64,000 nucleotides of DNA from JAKAIY01 sp963809385 (GTDB lineage Bacteria; Chloroflexota; Ktedonobacteria; Ktedonobacterales; JADMIN01): assembly GCA_963809385.1 (NCBI GenBank), contig CAWEJL010000006.1, positions 62,001-126,000 on the forward strand, written 5' to 3'. Made by a program: the position numbers and the translations under genes. Shown in pieces: positions 1 to 8,930 of the stretch. Position 1 is the first letter of the stretch; every line of letters begins with the position of its first letter. The notes under the pieces were generated by a model. It was not told the DNA's origin. It did not search any database and saw only the letters and a list, made by a program, of their open reading frames with translations.

Positions 1-1445
1 AGCCATCGCGGGCTGCGCCACGCTCTGATTGACCAGGTCCAGCCCGCCGCCTGGGAAGCTCAGCTGACCGCCGCTCGCCTGCCATTTATGCTGGTTGGCG
101 GCGAGACTGTCGCTGAAGACCGACGCCTGGGCCACCACCGCGCGCAACTGCTGGTTCGCCGCCGCCGCCTCAGGCGAGAGCGGGGCCTCGACGCTGCGCT
201 CGGTGGCGACGGCGTTCGGCCCCTCGAAAGCTGGCGAGGATCGAGCGCGGACGGACCCCGGCGCTATTGAGCGCGAAGAGGCTCACGCCGCAGGTCACTA
301 TCGCGATCAGCGCCGCCGCCGCCGTGGCCAGCGCCAGCCCCCGCCAGAGAGGGGATGGCGGCTCATCGGGCAGCGCAGTGGAGTCGACGGGGGCGGGGCG
401 CCGCTCGATTGGCGCGCCTGTCGGGCGCGGCGCGCCCGTCAACCGCTGGCCGCTCATCCGCGCGAACTCCTGCGTCACGCCGGTCGCGCCCGCCGCGCTG
501 GCGAGAACCGGGCCGAGCGCCCGCAGCGAACGCCTCGACGCTCTCGAAGCGCCGCGCCGGGTCTTTCGCTAGCGCGCGCAGCAGGATGGCGTCCAGGCCG
601 GCGGGCGCGTCGGGCAGCAGCGCGCTCGGCTCGATCGGCGCGACGGAGGGGATGCGCTCCAGCAGCGCGCGAGCGTCGCCGGTGACCGGCGCGCGGCCCG
701 TGAGCAGATAGTAGGCGACGGCCGCCAGAGCGTATTGGTCGGAGGCGGGGTCAGGCGGCGCGCCGGTCAGCCGCTCCGGCGCGGTGAAAAGCAGCCGCTC
801 CTGAATCCACGGCTCCGCCGCGACGGGTGAGCCGGATGTGACCAGTTGTACGGCGAGGCCCACCACACCGCCCTGGCCAAAGTCGCTGATCGCGGCCATC
901 AGGCCGCCGCGCGACGAGCGGCGGATGAAGAGGTTGGAGGGCTTGATATCGCCATGCGCGAGCCTGGCGGCATGGGCGTCAGCCAGCGCGCGGCCTACCT
1001 GGGTGATGAGCCGCGCGACGACGGCGGGGCGCATCGGCAGCGGGATGACGGGCTGGCCGCCCGCGCCGCGCCGCGCCAGCGCATCCGCAAGGGAGCCACC
1101 GGGCGCCCAGGCCATCGCCACACCAGCGCGCTCGCCCTGCTGGATGGCGCCGTAGAGCGGGATGACGTGCGACGCGCGCAGGGTTCGGGCGCGCTCGGAA
1201 TCGGTGAGGACGGCGCGCGTCAGCGGGTCGCTGACGGGCGGACGCATGACTTTGATGGCGGCCTGGCGGTTCCCCAGCGCACCCCCCTGCGAGCCGGCTG
1301 GCCCGGCGTCGCTCGCGCTGGGCGCAGACTCCGCCCCGGCGCGCTCCGCGAGGTAGACCTCGCCCAGGCCGCCGGAGCCAATCAGCCGCAGCAGCCGCCA
1401 CGGCCCAAATGGTGTTCCTTCCAGGCCCGCTCCCGGTCCGGTCAC
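1..1445 (-). CDS. Receptor-like Ser/Thr protein kinase, C-terminus beyond window, two frameshifts
   Basis: Pkn2/PASTA-like eukaryotic-type kinase. From the chosen start, residues 23-30 form the glycine loop (GSGGLG). The ATP-binding Lys is in AAIKVM near residue 65. The catalytic loop reads HGDIKPSN (HGD instead of HRD), followed by DFG and APE motifs, so all key residues are present. After the kinase domain come a linker, a single transmembrane helix (about 365-300) and an Ala/Gln-rich extracytoplasmic part running off the left edge. The frame changes twice, near 515-525 and near 240-265, both in G-runs; domain order stays intact, so sequencing error is likely. The start is GTG at 1445, preceded at 5 nt by GGAGG (1451-1455). 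The longer upstream ORF lacks a comparable ribosome site. Role: inferred membrane signalling; substrate unknown. Confidence 0.85.
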
Positions 1446-1726
1446 TGTGGCCTCCAGTCGCGCTATCGCTCGCGGCGGCCCAGCCCCATCGCTTTCGCTC
1501 CGAGCCGCGCTCCAGCGCTCCGCGAAGGGCAGTATAGTGGCCAGAAGGGGCTTCCCGCAAGGCGTATAGGCCGCACAGGCCAGTGGAGCGCGGCGTCCGC
1601 GCCCGCTCAGGCCGTACGGTCGGGCGCAAGAAGTCGCGTCAGCGAGCGGCATGAGCCACCCGCTGACGCGATGTTAACCACCAGCGCTATCGCGCTATCC
1701 GCTTTTCTCCGCGTCAGCTCCGCGCG

Positions 1727-2137
1727 CTACGGCGCGCTGCCGACTGGGGTGGCGCCCATAGACCGCCGCACATGCGCGCACGCGCGGTCAATCTCGCTCT
1801 TGAACTCGTCGAAGTTCAGCTGTAGCCCGTTGATGTACGTGCTCCACCCGGCGCTCTGCTTGGCGAAGTGCAGCGCGTCCTCGATCTCGGCGTCTGTCGC
1901 GCCGTAGAGCCGCGCCACTTCGGTATGGAAGTACGCGCAGTAGCGGCACTTCGTCACGCCCGCGATCGCGATGCCCATCAGCTCGCGATACTTGTTCGGC
2001 ACCGCGCCCTCGTCGAGCTGGGTCCGCTTGAACAACTGCCACTCAAGCTCCAGCGTCGCGTCGGGGACCGCTTTGAACATGCTGGGCACCAGCCCGAAGG
2101 TTTGCTCGATATCCTTGTAGACCTGCTGACGGTCCAT
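1727..2137 (-). CDS. Carboxymuconolactone decarboxylase/AhpD-like protein
   Basis: Compact all-helical protein of 136 residues. The CxxC pair with following His (KCRYCAYFH, about residues 63-71) is the hallmark of the AhpD/CMD family. Members act as alkylhydroperoxidase-type disulfide reductases or, less often, decarboxylases; the two Cys plus His favour redox activity. The length is close to the family norm and there is no signal peptide, so it is cytoplasmic. The ATG is preceded by GGGAGGT about 9 nt upstream. It lies 281 bp upstream of the kinase on the same strand, a gap large enough for a separate promoter. A thioredoxin gene lies about 0.9 kb away, divergently oriented, which would suit a peroxide-detoxifying role, but this is inference. 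Confidence 0.88.
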   Translation of the reverse strand: MDRQQVYKDIEQTFGLVPSMFKAVPDATLELEWQLFKRTQLDEGAVPNKYRELMGIAIAGVTKCRYCAYFHTEVARLYGATDAEIEDALHFAKQSAGWSTYINGLQLNFDEFKSEIDRACAHVRRSMGATPVGSAP

Positions 2138-2525
2138 GAATCGCTACCTCCCGCCGCGTAGGGCCGCGCGCTCATCTGGCTTCATCTGGCGCGGCGCGCC
2201 CGCCACGGCTGTGAACACGACACACAATCACGGCACAGTCACTCCACGGCGCCTCCTCTCGTTTCTCGTGTCGTTTCTCACGCGCGCAATCGCCCCAGGT
2301 GGCAGTCATCTGGATTCGACCGGGGCGCGCCTGGGGTCCAACGCCCGCACCCCGTTCAAGCCACGAGCGGGACGCGCGGGTTATACGAACGCGCTACGGC
2401 AAGCGCACTCCAAACGCGGGGCCTCACCAGCGGGCGGCCACGCCACAGCGCACCCTCGCGCCCGAACATCCTTGTGAGTTTGCGTCAGTCCCCACCTGCC
2501 CGCGAGTCGCGCTCCTTGCGCGTAC

Positions 2526-2577
2526 GGCCGGCCATCCTTGGCCGGCCAGTGGCGAACGGTCCCCCAACCGTTCGCCA
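2526..2577. repeat. Family D: two adjacent perfect hairpins
   Basis: First hairpin: GGCCGGCCA (2526-2534) pairs with 2539-2547 across a 4-nt loop. Second hairpin: TGGCGAACGGT (2550-2560) pairs with ACCGTTCGCCA (2567-2577) across CCCCCA. Neither is followed by a T-tract. The GGCGAAC/GTTCGCC core recurs at 5962-5992, so this looks like a dispersed palindromic element rather than a simple terminator. Confidence 0.75.
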
Positions 2578-2710
2578 TTCGCTTGTCATACCCCTCATGA
2601 CACGCGGAGAAGCGTTGCGCAAGAACCGCGCCCGCGAGACCAGCGGCGCCTACGCTAAAATGCTGATTATTCCCGGATTTCGCGCCTCGCCTGGCCGCGT
2701 CTGAGCGCCT

Positions 2711-2812
2711 TCACCCAGGGCCAGTCAGGGCCAATAGCGCACAGATGACTCCAGTGATGAGGGCGCGGCGCTTCCACGGCGCCGACGCGGATTGGGCGGC
2801 AGGGGCGCTCAT
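2711..2812 (-). CDS. Possible 33-residue single-pass membrane peptide
   Basis: Short ORF with a polar N-terminus, two Arg after WK and one hydrophobic helix (ALITGVICALLALTG), ending at the stop at 2711-2713. The ATG at 2812 has a weak purine stretch (AGAGG) about 4 nt upstream. I recognise no family. It could equally be chance coding in GC-rich DNA; the only support is the start, the ribosome site and the clean hydrophobic segment. Confidence 0.25.
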   Translation of the reverse strand: MSAPAAQSASAPWKRRALITGVICALLALTGPG

Positions 2813-3006
2813 GGCGCCTCTTGCATTCCTGTGTGGGCATATACTAATATTGACATTAACGAACATGGATACCCGGCGGTCGAAGCGAATGACTGACAGC
2901 GCGGTATGACCGGAACGCGCAAGCGAGACACAGCGGCGATATCCGTGTCGTCGCGCCACATTTTGATAACATCACGGGCGTCAGGCCCGGCAGGAGGTAG
3001 TCTGTC

Positions 3007-3588
3007 ATGCTCTCGCAAGCATGGAACCGGTTCAAGGACGCCATGAGCGCGTTCGCCAGCCAGTGTCCGCTGTTTGGCGTGTGCCACCGCGCGTTCACAT
3101 CGCTCACATCAGCCACCCGGCGATCCGGCGAAGCAGGCCCCACGCCGCAAGCCACCATCGAGGCGGCGAGCGCAAAAAGCGCTACAACGCCCGTTACCCT
3201 CACCGATAGCAACTTTTCCCAGACGGTCGAGCGGTCCAAGGGGGTCGCGCTCGTTGACTTCTGGGCGCCGTGGTGCATGCCGTGCCGCCGGGTAGGCCCG
3301 ACCATCGAGCGGCTGGCTGGGGAGTTTGCGGGGCGCGCCACGGTAGGCAAGCTCAATGTTGATCAGAACATGGCCGTCGCCCGCCGGTACGGCATCAGTG
3401 GAATCCCGACGGTGGGCGTTTTCCGCAATGGAAAGCTCGTCAACCAGCTTGTGGGCATCCAATCCGAGCAAACCTACCGCAAAGCTGTGGAGTCCGCCCT
3501 GGCGCAAGTCGCCGCGACCCCCACAACCGCCACGGCCTCCGCAGGAGCTAAGGCCGCCACGACTGCCAAAGCCAGCGCCCGCCCATAA
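3007..3588 (+). CDS. Thioredoxin with N-terminal extension
   Basis: Thioredoxin-fold disulfide reductase of 193 residues. The active site is WCMPC at residues 89-93 (Met-Pro instead of the usual Gly-Pro), and the cis-Pro segment GIPTV lies near residue 135. The thioredoxin domain spans about 62-170. About 60 residues precede it, including two Cys (PLFGVCHR region), and an Ala/Thr-rich tail follows it. The extension is unusual for a typical 105-residue thioredoxin and might be a zinc-ribbon remnant as in thioredoxin 2, but only two Cys are visible there. The start is ATG at 3007, with GGAGGT about 8 nt upstream. The WCMPC dipeptide may shift the redox potential; this is inference. Confidence 0.9.
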   Translation: MLSQAWNRFKDAMSAFASQCPLFGVCHRAFTSLTSATRRSGEAGPTPQATIEAASAKSATTPVTLTDSNFSQTVERSKGVALVDFWAPWCMPCRRVGPTIERLAGEFAGRATVGKLNVDQNMAVARRYGISGIPTVGVFRNGKLVNQLVGIQSEQTYRKAVESALAQVAATPTTATASAGAKAATTAKASARP

Positions 3589-3648
3589 CGCGGCCGTGTT
3601 CTCTCGCCCCCATCTGTCCCTGGCGGCGGTGGCGCAGGGCGAGCAAGC

Positions 3649-3736
3649 GGGCGCAATCATTCGCGCCTGAAGGGCCATGCGGCCACAACGTCCACCTACG
3701 CGGACGCTCGCTTGGCGGCGCGAATTGATTGCGCCC
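3649..3736. repeat. Family B repeat, complete with outer arms
   Basis: The outer arms 3649-3667 and 3717-3736 are near-perfect inverted copies (GGGCGCAATCA...TTCGCGCC; one-base length difference). They enclose a core with GGCCACAACGTCC and a small CGTCC/GGACG hairpin. The element lies between thioredoxin and nfo. The core recurs at 39419-39497, 41495-41557 and 46976-47153. Confidence 0.8.
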
Positions 3737-3866
3737 GCTCGGTTCGTGCCGGTCCGCGTTGGTGTATGCCCTCAAGCCGGGTCACGCTCCCCGCGACATG
3801 CGGGCGGCTGATCGCGTAGACTGTGCGCGTACAGAGTCACCCCCATTGCGGAGAGGACAGAGCGAC

Positions 3867-4808
3867 GTGCGATTCGGGCGGCATATGCCAGTGGTTCCGG
3901 CGCCGAAAGAGGCGCTGCTGCGGACGCAAGAGGTTGGCGGCGACGCCGTGCAGATCTTCGTCACCAACCCGCGCGGCTGGCGTCCGCCCGCGCCCCGGCC
4001 AGCGGAGGAGGCGGCGTTCCGCGCGCTGCGGGACGAGCTTGGCGGCTGGCCAGTGGTCGTCCACGCGGCGTACCTGATCAACCTGGCGTCCTCGAATCCT
4101 GAGTTCGCGGAGAAGTCCATCGCGCTGCTACGGGCGACACTGGAGCGCGCGGCGCGCTTCGAGGCGCTGGCGGTGGTGTTCCATATCGGCAGCCACACCG
4201 GCGCGGGTGAGGAGGCAGGCCTGGCGCGGCTGGTCGCGGGCATTGACCGCACGCTGGATGACGCGGCGACTGGTCCGATGCTGCTGCTGGAGAACGATGT
4301 CGGCGGCGGCGGCAAGCTGGGCGGGCGCTTCGAGACCATCGCCCGCGCGCTGGACGCGCTGCCGCAGCACGCCGGGCGGCTCGGCGTCTGCCTGGATACG
4401 GCGCACCTGTGGGGCGGAGGCTACGACATCGGCACGCCAGAGACGGCGCTGCGGACGCTGGATGAGGCGGACAGCGCGTTCGGGCTGGCGCGCGTCCCCG
4501 TCTGGCACCTGAACGACGCGCGCGCCGGGCTGGGCAGCCACCTCGACCGCCACGCGCGCCTCGGCGAGGGCGAGATCCCGCTGGCGGGGCTGACGACGCT
4601 GCTGCGCGACCCACGCCTCGCGGACGCTGTCCTCATTCTGGAGACGCCGCTGACGACGCTGGGCGACGCCCGCGCGGACGCCGGAGCGGAGGGCGACACC
4701 GAGCCAGACGGCCCCGACGCGGCCAAGATAGACTGGGCCGCGGAGCGGCGGCGCTTTGACCAGGCGCGGGCGCTGGCCGGGGTGGAGGTGGGGGAGGCGC
4801 GGCCATGA
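3867..4808 (+). CDS. nfo: Endonuclease IV-like AP endonuclease
   Basis: Protein of 313 residues of the AP-endonuclease-2 TIM-barrel family. It cleaves DNA 5' of abasic sites in base excision repair using three metal ions. Visible family features are the N-terminal RFGRHMPV strand (family GAHVS-like), VHAAYLINLAS, the FHIGSHTGAG segment with metal-binding His, LLENDVGGG with the conserved Glu, LGVCLDTAHLWGGGYD, and VWHLNDARAGLGSHLDRHARLG with the late His/Asp ligands. I chose GTG at 3867 because homology begins there and GAGAGG lies upstream; the reading frame stays open further upstream without matching the family. The C-terminal 40 residues are Asp/Ala-rich and divergent. A cupin gene follows 122 bp downstream, separated by a family C repeat. 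Confidence 0.9.
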   Translation: MRFGRHMPVVPAPKEALLRTQEVGGDAVQIFVTNPRGWRPPAPRPAEEAAFRALRDELGGWPVVVHAAYLINLASSNPEFAEKSIALLRATLERAARFEALAVVFHIGSHTGAGEEAGLARLVAGIDRTLDDAATGPMLLLENDVGGGGKLGGRFETIARALDALPQHAGRLGVCLDTAHLWGGGYDIGTPETALRTLDEADSAFGLARVPVWHLNDARAGLGSHLDRHARLGEGEIPLAGLTTLLRDPRLADAVLILETPLTTLGDARADAGAEGDTEPDGPDAAKIDWAAERRRFDQARALAGVEVGEARP

Positions 4809-4911
4809 ATGGCCGGCGCACGGTGGACGCGGGGCATAAATGCCCGTGAACGCCCCGAGCCTTTCATGGCCCCGTACCGTGCCCCGGCCTTTCATGGCCG
4901 GGAGCGGCCAA
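4801..4911. repeat. Family C palindromic repeat cluster
   Basis: The gap between nfo and the cupin gene is filled by several overlapping small palindromes: GGCCATGAATGGCC, GGGCATAAATGCCC and two CCTTTCATGG units, flanked by GCACGG and its complement ACCGTGCC. The first unit overlaps the nfo stop codon. Related copies occur at 34500-34531, 48219-48260 and 58747-58836. Confidence 0.7.
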
Positions 4912-4930
4912 AGATGAGGAGGCGAGACGT

Positions 4931-5419
4931 ATGGCGGACGCTGAGGATTCCAAGGCGCAGACCGACTGGCGCGAGCATGGCGTGCGCATCGTTCACAGCG
5001 ACGAGCTGGACACCAACACGCCGCAGACGCCGGGAATGAACCGCGCGGCGGCGATCACCCACGCGACGGCGGGGGCCAGCAAGCTCTGGGCGGGAACGGT
5101 CACGATCCATCCCAACGCCAAGACCGGCGCGCACCATCACGGGCCACTGGAGAGCGTGATCTACGTCATCAGCGGGCGCGCGCGCATGCGCTGGGGCGAG
5201 CGGCTAGAGTTCACCGCCGAGGCTGGCCCCGGCGACTTCATCTACATCGCGCCCTACGCGCCACACCAGGAGATCAACGCCAGTCCGGATGAGCCGCTGG
5301 CCTGCGTCCTGATCCGCAGCGACCAGCAGCCGGTGGTCGTCAACCTCGACCTCGCGCCGGTGGAGTCGCCCGAAGAGGTCGCCTGGGTTGACCCCGGCCA
5401 CCCCGCGCCACAGGCGTAG
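4931..5419 (+). CDS. Cupin-domain protein
   Basis: Single-domain cupin of 162 residues. Motif 1 carries metal-binding His and Glu (GAHHHGPLESVIYVISG, about residues 73-89). Motif 2 is PGDFIYIAPYAPHQEIN with the second-motif His. Between them lies a normal beta-barrel spacing. Small cupins of this kind bind a divalent metal and serve as isomerases, dioxygenases or sensors; the sequence does not specify which. It is soluble, with no signal peptide. The start ATG follows a GAGGAGGCGAGACGT ribosome site. It is co-directional with nfo but separated by a repeat, so co-transcription is uncertain. Confidence 0.85.
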   Translation: MADAEDSKAQTDWREHGVRIVHSDELDTNTPQTPGMNRAAAITHATAGASKLWAGTVTIHPNAKTGAHHHGPLESVIYVISGRARMRWGERLEFTAEAGPGDFIYIAPYAPHQEINASPDEPLACVLIRSDQQPVVVNLDLAPVESPEEVAWVDPGHPAPQA

Positions 5420-5476
5420 AGCGCCCCAGATACAGGAGGCGCGCCAGCCGGACGCATGCGCCGCTCCAGCCGTTCG

Positions 5477-5816
5477 CTAGTATTCCTGCGATGGCTCAAG
5501 ATCGGCGCGGCGCAGTTGCTCTAGCGCCACGAGGTCAGCTTCGAATTGCGCGCGCGTCTGCTCCGGTCCCTGCTCGAGCTCTTCCAGGATATCGAGCGTG
5601 AACGCCTGCGCGCCGAACGCGGCCCAATCCGCCCGCACGCGGGGATCAACCGCTGAGCCAGTTGTCGACGGCGAACTGAAAGCGATTGCGCATGCTCGCC
5701 AGGTCTATGGCGTGTCCAATCAGATAGCGTCCATTCCGGGAATTTCTGATGAGGTAGACGCCACCAGCCAGCTTGCGCTCCTTGTACCCCTTGCTCAGCG
5801 CTTTTCTGTCGCTCAT
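5477..5816 (-). CDS. Small GIY-YIG nuclease-family protein, one frameshift
   Basis: The N-terminal half begins MSDRKALSKGYKERK and contains the GIY-YIG-like pair GGVYLIRN...GRYLIG. It then reads DLASMRNRFQFAVDNWLSG and hits an in-frame stop. Shifting one base near 5655-5665 restores a continuous family-like C-terminus (DWAAFGAQAFTLDILEELE...LEQLRR) ending at the stop at 5477-5479. The reconstructed length of about 112 residues matches stand-alone GIY-YIG proteins. These resemble UvrC or homing-endonuclease nuclease domains, but for this stand-alone type the substrate is unknown. The ATG at 5816 has CGGGGAAG immediately upstream. The break is more likely a sequencing error than a true mutation, because the downstream half is conserved. 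Confidence 0.75.
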
Positions 5817-5961
5817 GCTTCCCCGCTCTTCATGCGCGCCGTCGCACGCGCTCTCACGCCCGCTCCCATGTGACCGAGCAACCATATCATGAGCAGTGGG
5901 TGGTCGCCAGTCGAGTGGGGGCGGCGTTATTCAGGAATACGATTTCGCTCCAAACGAAACC

Positions 5962-5992
5962 GGCGGATGGCGAACATCGTTCACCATCCGCC
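5962..5992. repeat. Family D hairpin
   Basis: GGCGGATGGCGAAC (5962-5975) pairs with 5979-5992 across a 3-nt loop, with a single C-A mismatch. It shares the GGCGAAC/GTTC core with the hairpin at 2550-2577. It lies in the gap between the FtsH-like gene end and the GIY-YIG gene start. Confidence 0.65.
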
Positions 5993-6010
5993 AATCTCGC
6001 CGCCTCGCTG

Positions 6011-6048
6011 CCCCTCGCCCCGCAGGGAGAGGGGGTAGGGGGTGAGGC
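6011..6048. repeat. Family A palindromic repeat at gene end
   Basis: GC-rich element of the form (on the minus strand) CCTCACCCCCT...CCCTGCGGGG... ending next to the stop codon of the FtsH-like gene. It may form a terminator-like hairpin. Eight further copies occur in the window. Confidence 0.7.
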
Positions 6049-8096
6049 TACTCCTCATCCCCTTGCGGCGCGGCGTCAGGCAGGTTGGGATCGGTAGGGC
6101 CATTGATCGGGCGCGTGAGGCGCGGGCCGCGCAGCAGGGCGCGGTCCACCACGCGGTCGGCGCGCAACTCCTGCGATGGCGAGGCGGTGAAGGCAGCGGG
6201 CGCGGGCGTGGTCTCGGTGACCGCTTCGGGCGCGTGGCCGTTCGTCCCACTTGCGCCGTTCGCGCCGTTCGTCGCGCTGGGCGTGGCGGCGGCAATCGCG
6301 GGGATGGCGTCCACCGTTGCGGGCGGCGGCGTGGCGGGCGCGCCGAGCAGCGCGGGCGGGGCGAAGGACGGGACTTGCGCCAGCGCCGACGCGGCGATGC
6401 CCGCCAGCGCGGACGCTTGCTCCTGTGAGGGCGCCTCGGCTTCCTGGATCAACTGCTCGATCTCGTCGCTGTCCAGCTCCTCGCGCTCCAGCAGCGCCTC
6501 GGCGACGGCGATCAGCGCCTTGCGGCGGCGCTCCAGCAGCGCGCGCACCTCGGTGTAGGCCTGGCGCAGCAGCTTCTCGGACTGCTCGCGCAGCGCCGGG
6601 TCGGTGTACATGCGCTCCGGGGCCATCGTCGCGGCGGCAGAGAAGAACGTGTCGCCCATGCCCCAGTGCGCGACGTATTGCAGGGCAAGCTGCGTGGCGT
6701 TGGCGAGGTCGCCGCCGACCCCGTTCAGCCGGGCGTTGAGGAACAGCTCCTCGGCGGCGCGGCTGGCCAGCGAGACCTGGATGCGGGCGAAGACCTCCTC
6801 AGAAGACTGGGTGACGATCTCCTCCAGCGGCTTGGCCTCGACGAAGGCCTCGCCCGACGAGCCCAGCCGCTTGATGATCGTCGCGTGGGCGACACGGAAG
6901 CGCGGCAGCAGGTAGGCCTGGGCGATGGCGTGGCCAGCCTCGTGATACGCCAGCCGCCGCTTCTCCAGCGGCGACAGCGAGCGCGGATAGCGGATGCCGT
7001 ACTCGTGCGTCTCGCGGGCGACGGCGATGTCGTGGTAGCTGATGCTGTCGCGCCCGTCGAAGTGCGCGATGACGACGGCCTCGTTGATGACGTGCTTGAT
7101 GGCGACGGGGGTGTAGCCCATCATGTCGGAGACCAGCTTGGGCAGAGCGATGTCATCGTGGCGCACCTTGTCCAGGTAGTACTCGATGACTTCGCCGCGA
7201 TGCGCGTCGGTCGGCGGGGCGACCATGATCTTGCGGTCGAAGCGCCCGGGGCGCAGCAGCGCGGGATCGAGCGACTCGGGAATGTTGGTGGCGCCGATGG
7301 TGAGCACAGGCTCGCGCTGGACGTGGCCATGATAGAGGCCAATGGCGCGCAGCGCTTTGTGTACCCAATTCTCGTTGATCGGCGGCGGGTCCATCTGCAT
7401 CAGCATCTCGTTGAGGCTGCCCGCGCCGCTCATCCCCATGTAGCCACCGCTGCCGCCGCGCGCCATGCCGATGGCGTCGAACTCATCCATGAAAATGATG
7501 CAGCCGCCATACTCCCGCGCCAACCAGCGAGCCTTGCTGTACAGGTTCTTGATTGTCAGCACGTCCATGCCAATGAACATCGCGCGGAAGCTGGAGGCGC
7601 TGACGTAGGCGAAGGGGATGCCAGCCTCAGCGCTGATGCACTGGGCGAGATAGCCCTTGCCCGTTCCCGGCGGGCCGACCAGCAGCAGCCCACGGCTAAT
7701 CTCGCCGCCCATCTCCTTGAAGCCGCGCACGCCACGCATCAGCGTCACAATGCGGCGCGCGGCCTCCAGCGCCTCTGGATTGCCCTTGTAGTCCGCGAAC
7801 GTCACCCTCGTCTCGCCGGGGAGCGCCCAGTAAATGCGCGGGCGGCCCAGGAACCAGAAGAGCGCGACGAACAGCGCCAGGAGCAGCAGGATCACGCTCA
7901 CCACCTGCGCGATGAAGCCCAGCGCCGTCTCCGGCTTCGGCGGCGCGGCGCCGATCAGCGGGCCCCATTGGGTCAGCACGTAGGTGAGGATCAGCGCGAC
8001 CAGCAGCACGGCCCACCAGCGCCTGCGCAGGAATCGCCCAAAGTCATCCAGCGAGCGATCTATCGCGCGCTCGACGGTGTCGCGGTCTGTGGCCAT
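6048..8096 (-). CDS. FtsH-like membrane AAA+ zinc metalloprotease with altered Walker A
   Basis: 682 residues. Two N-terminal transmembrane helices (about 28-46 and 62-84) lead to an AAA+ domain. Walker A is GPPGTGKG at 141-148: the Thr/Ser after the Lys is Gly. Walker B is IIFMDEFD at about 200-207, and the second region of homology is ATNIPESLDPALLRPGRFDR at 269-288. The protease site HEAGH lies at 385-389, with the distal Asp ligand in GGDLANAT near 463. All zinc ligands are kept, so proteolysis is plausible. The Gly replacement should affect Mg-ATP binding. The C-terminal tail is Ala/Pro-rich and low-complexity. FtsH enzymes extract and degrade membrane and short-lived proteins. The gene stands alone, followed by a family A repeat. 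The start ATG at 8096 is preceded by AGGAGGCGCCGC. Confidence 0.88.
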   Translation of the reverse strand: MATDRDTVERAIDRSLDDFGRFLRRRWWAVLLVALILTYVLTQWGPLIGAAPPKPETALGFIAQVVSVILLLLALFVALFWFLGRPRIYWALPGETRVTFADYKGNPEALEAARRIVTLMRGVRGFKEMGGEISRGLLLVGPPGTGKGYLAQCISAEAGIPFAYVSASSFRAMFIGMDVLTIKNLYSKARWLAREYGGCIIFMDEFDAIGMARGGSGGYMGMSGAGSLNEMLMQMDPPPINENWVHKALRAIGLYHGHVQREPVLTIGATNIPESLDPALLRPGRFDRKIMVAPPTDAHRGEVIEYYLDKVRHDDIALPKLVSDMMGYTPVAIKHVINEAVVIAHFDGRDSISYHDIAVARETHEYGIRYPRSLSPLEKRRLAYHEAGHAIAQAYLLPRFRVAHATIIKRLGSSGEAFVEAKPLEEIVTQSSEEVFARIQVSLASRAAEELFLNARLNGVGGDLANATQLALQYVAHWGMGDTFFSAAATMAPERMYTDPALREQSEKLLRQAYTEVRALLERRRKALIAVAEALLEREELDSDEIEQLIQEAEAPSQEQASALAGIAASALAQVPSFAPPALLGAPATPPPATVDAIPAIAAATPSATNGANGASGTNGHAPEAVTETTPAPAAFTASPSQELRADRVVDRALLRGPRLTRPINGPTDPNLPDAAPQGDEE

Positions 8097-8237
8097 GCGG
8101 CGCCTCCTGTGCCATGCGCGCTATGCGCGCCATGCGGCGCATCGAGCGCGACCACCTCTCGCTGCCCGCGCGACGCCTGAGATTGGGGAAACGAGGGGAA
8201 ACTATCGGGACAGTATGTGTTATCGCGGTACTGGCGC

Positions 8238-8930
8238 CTAGAGCGTGGTGACGCCAGTAATCAAGCCATTGGAGCCGACGGTGAAGTACCAGGTAAACGA
8301 CCCTAACTGGCCTGACTTGAGAGCGTAGACCTCGATGGTGTAATACGAGGAGCCGTCGGGCGCCTGATAGCCGCCAGAGTAGATGTAGCGCGTGACATGG
8401 ACGCCTTGCGAGCGCTCCTGGTTGAGCGTGGTCTGAATCTGGCTTTCAGTGCTGCTGCTCTTCGTGCGCGCGGCCGTGTCGAGGCTGTCCCACATCTCCT
8501 GCGCATTGTAGGTGGCCTGGCCGTGCAGGTAATGAACCACACTGGCGGGAATCGCTGGCAAGCTGGGCTTTTCGATCGCCAGCGCGGTCGTGCCGGACAG
8601 CGTGAGCTGGCGCACGATCAGCGCCGTCACGATCAGCCCGATCAGCAGCGCGCTGACGACCAGCGTCACGAGCTTATGCCGCCGCACGGCCTGGATGGCG
8701 ATGTAGAGGCCAAGCAGCGCCTTGCGCAGCGGCCACTTGATGGCCTGCCACACGGGCGAGGACGGCCTGACATCCGGATCGTAGCGGTCGCTATCGTCCT
8801 CCGGCGGCGGGCCGGGCGGCGCGACAACGGCCAGCGCGGCTGGCGGCGGAGCGTACGCTCCCCCACCAGGCGGCTGTGAGGCGGGGCCAGAGCCGGAGCC
8901 GGTTCCGCGCGGCGAGAGCGTATCACCCAT
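8238..8930 (-). CDS. Unknown single-pass membrane protein with extracytoplasmic domain
   Basis: About 230 residues. The N-terminal 75 residues are Pro/Gly-rich and cytoplasmic. A basic stretch (QAVRRHK) precedes one transmembrane helix (LVTLVVSALLIGLIVTALIV). The remaining 110 residues look like a small NTF2/SnoaL-like outside domain, with YLHGQATYNAQEMWDSLD, a Tyr-rich YIYSGGYQAPDGSSYYTIEVYAL strand pair and FTWYFTVGSNGLITGV at the end. The last strands resemble those of lipoproteins and kinase sensor domains that read a repeated beta pattern. I recognise no named family. I chose ATG at 8930 because CGGTGG lies 6 nt upstream. It is located downstream of (8931-9409) a long gap and upstream of the FtsH-like gene, same strand. 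Confidence 0.7.
   Translation of the reverse strand: MGDTLSPRGTGSGSGPASQPPGGGAYAPPPAALAVVAPPGPPPEDDSDRYDPDVRPSSPVWQAIKWPLRKALLGLYIAIQAVRRHKLVTLVVSALLIGLIVTALIVRQLTLSGTTALAIEKPSLPAIPASVVHYLHGQATYNAQEMWDSLDTAARTKSSSTESQIQTTLNQERSQGVHVTRYIYSGGYQAPDGSSYYTIEVYALKSGQLGSFTWYFTVGSNGLITGVTTL

Larger units (their letters stand above)
2138..3006. other. Long intergenic region between divergent AhpD-like and thioredoxin genes
   Basis: 869 bp with no convincing long gene. It holds two adjacent perfect hairpins (2526-2577) and one possible 33-residue membrane peptide on the minus strand (2711-2812). Both flanking genes are transcribed outward, so their promoters should lie here; I could not choose among several weak -10-like hexamers. 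Confidence 0.6.

Noticed and set aside
6666..8180. Long plus-strand open frame opposite the FtsH-like gene
   Set aside because: Antisense to conserved AAA and protease motifs; composition typical of shadow frames.
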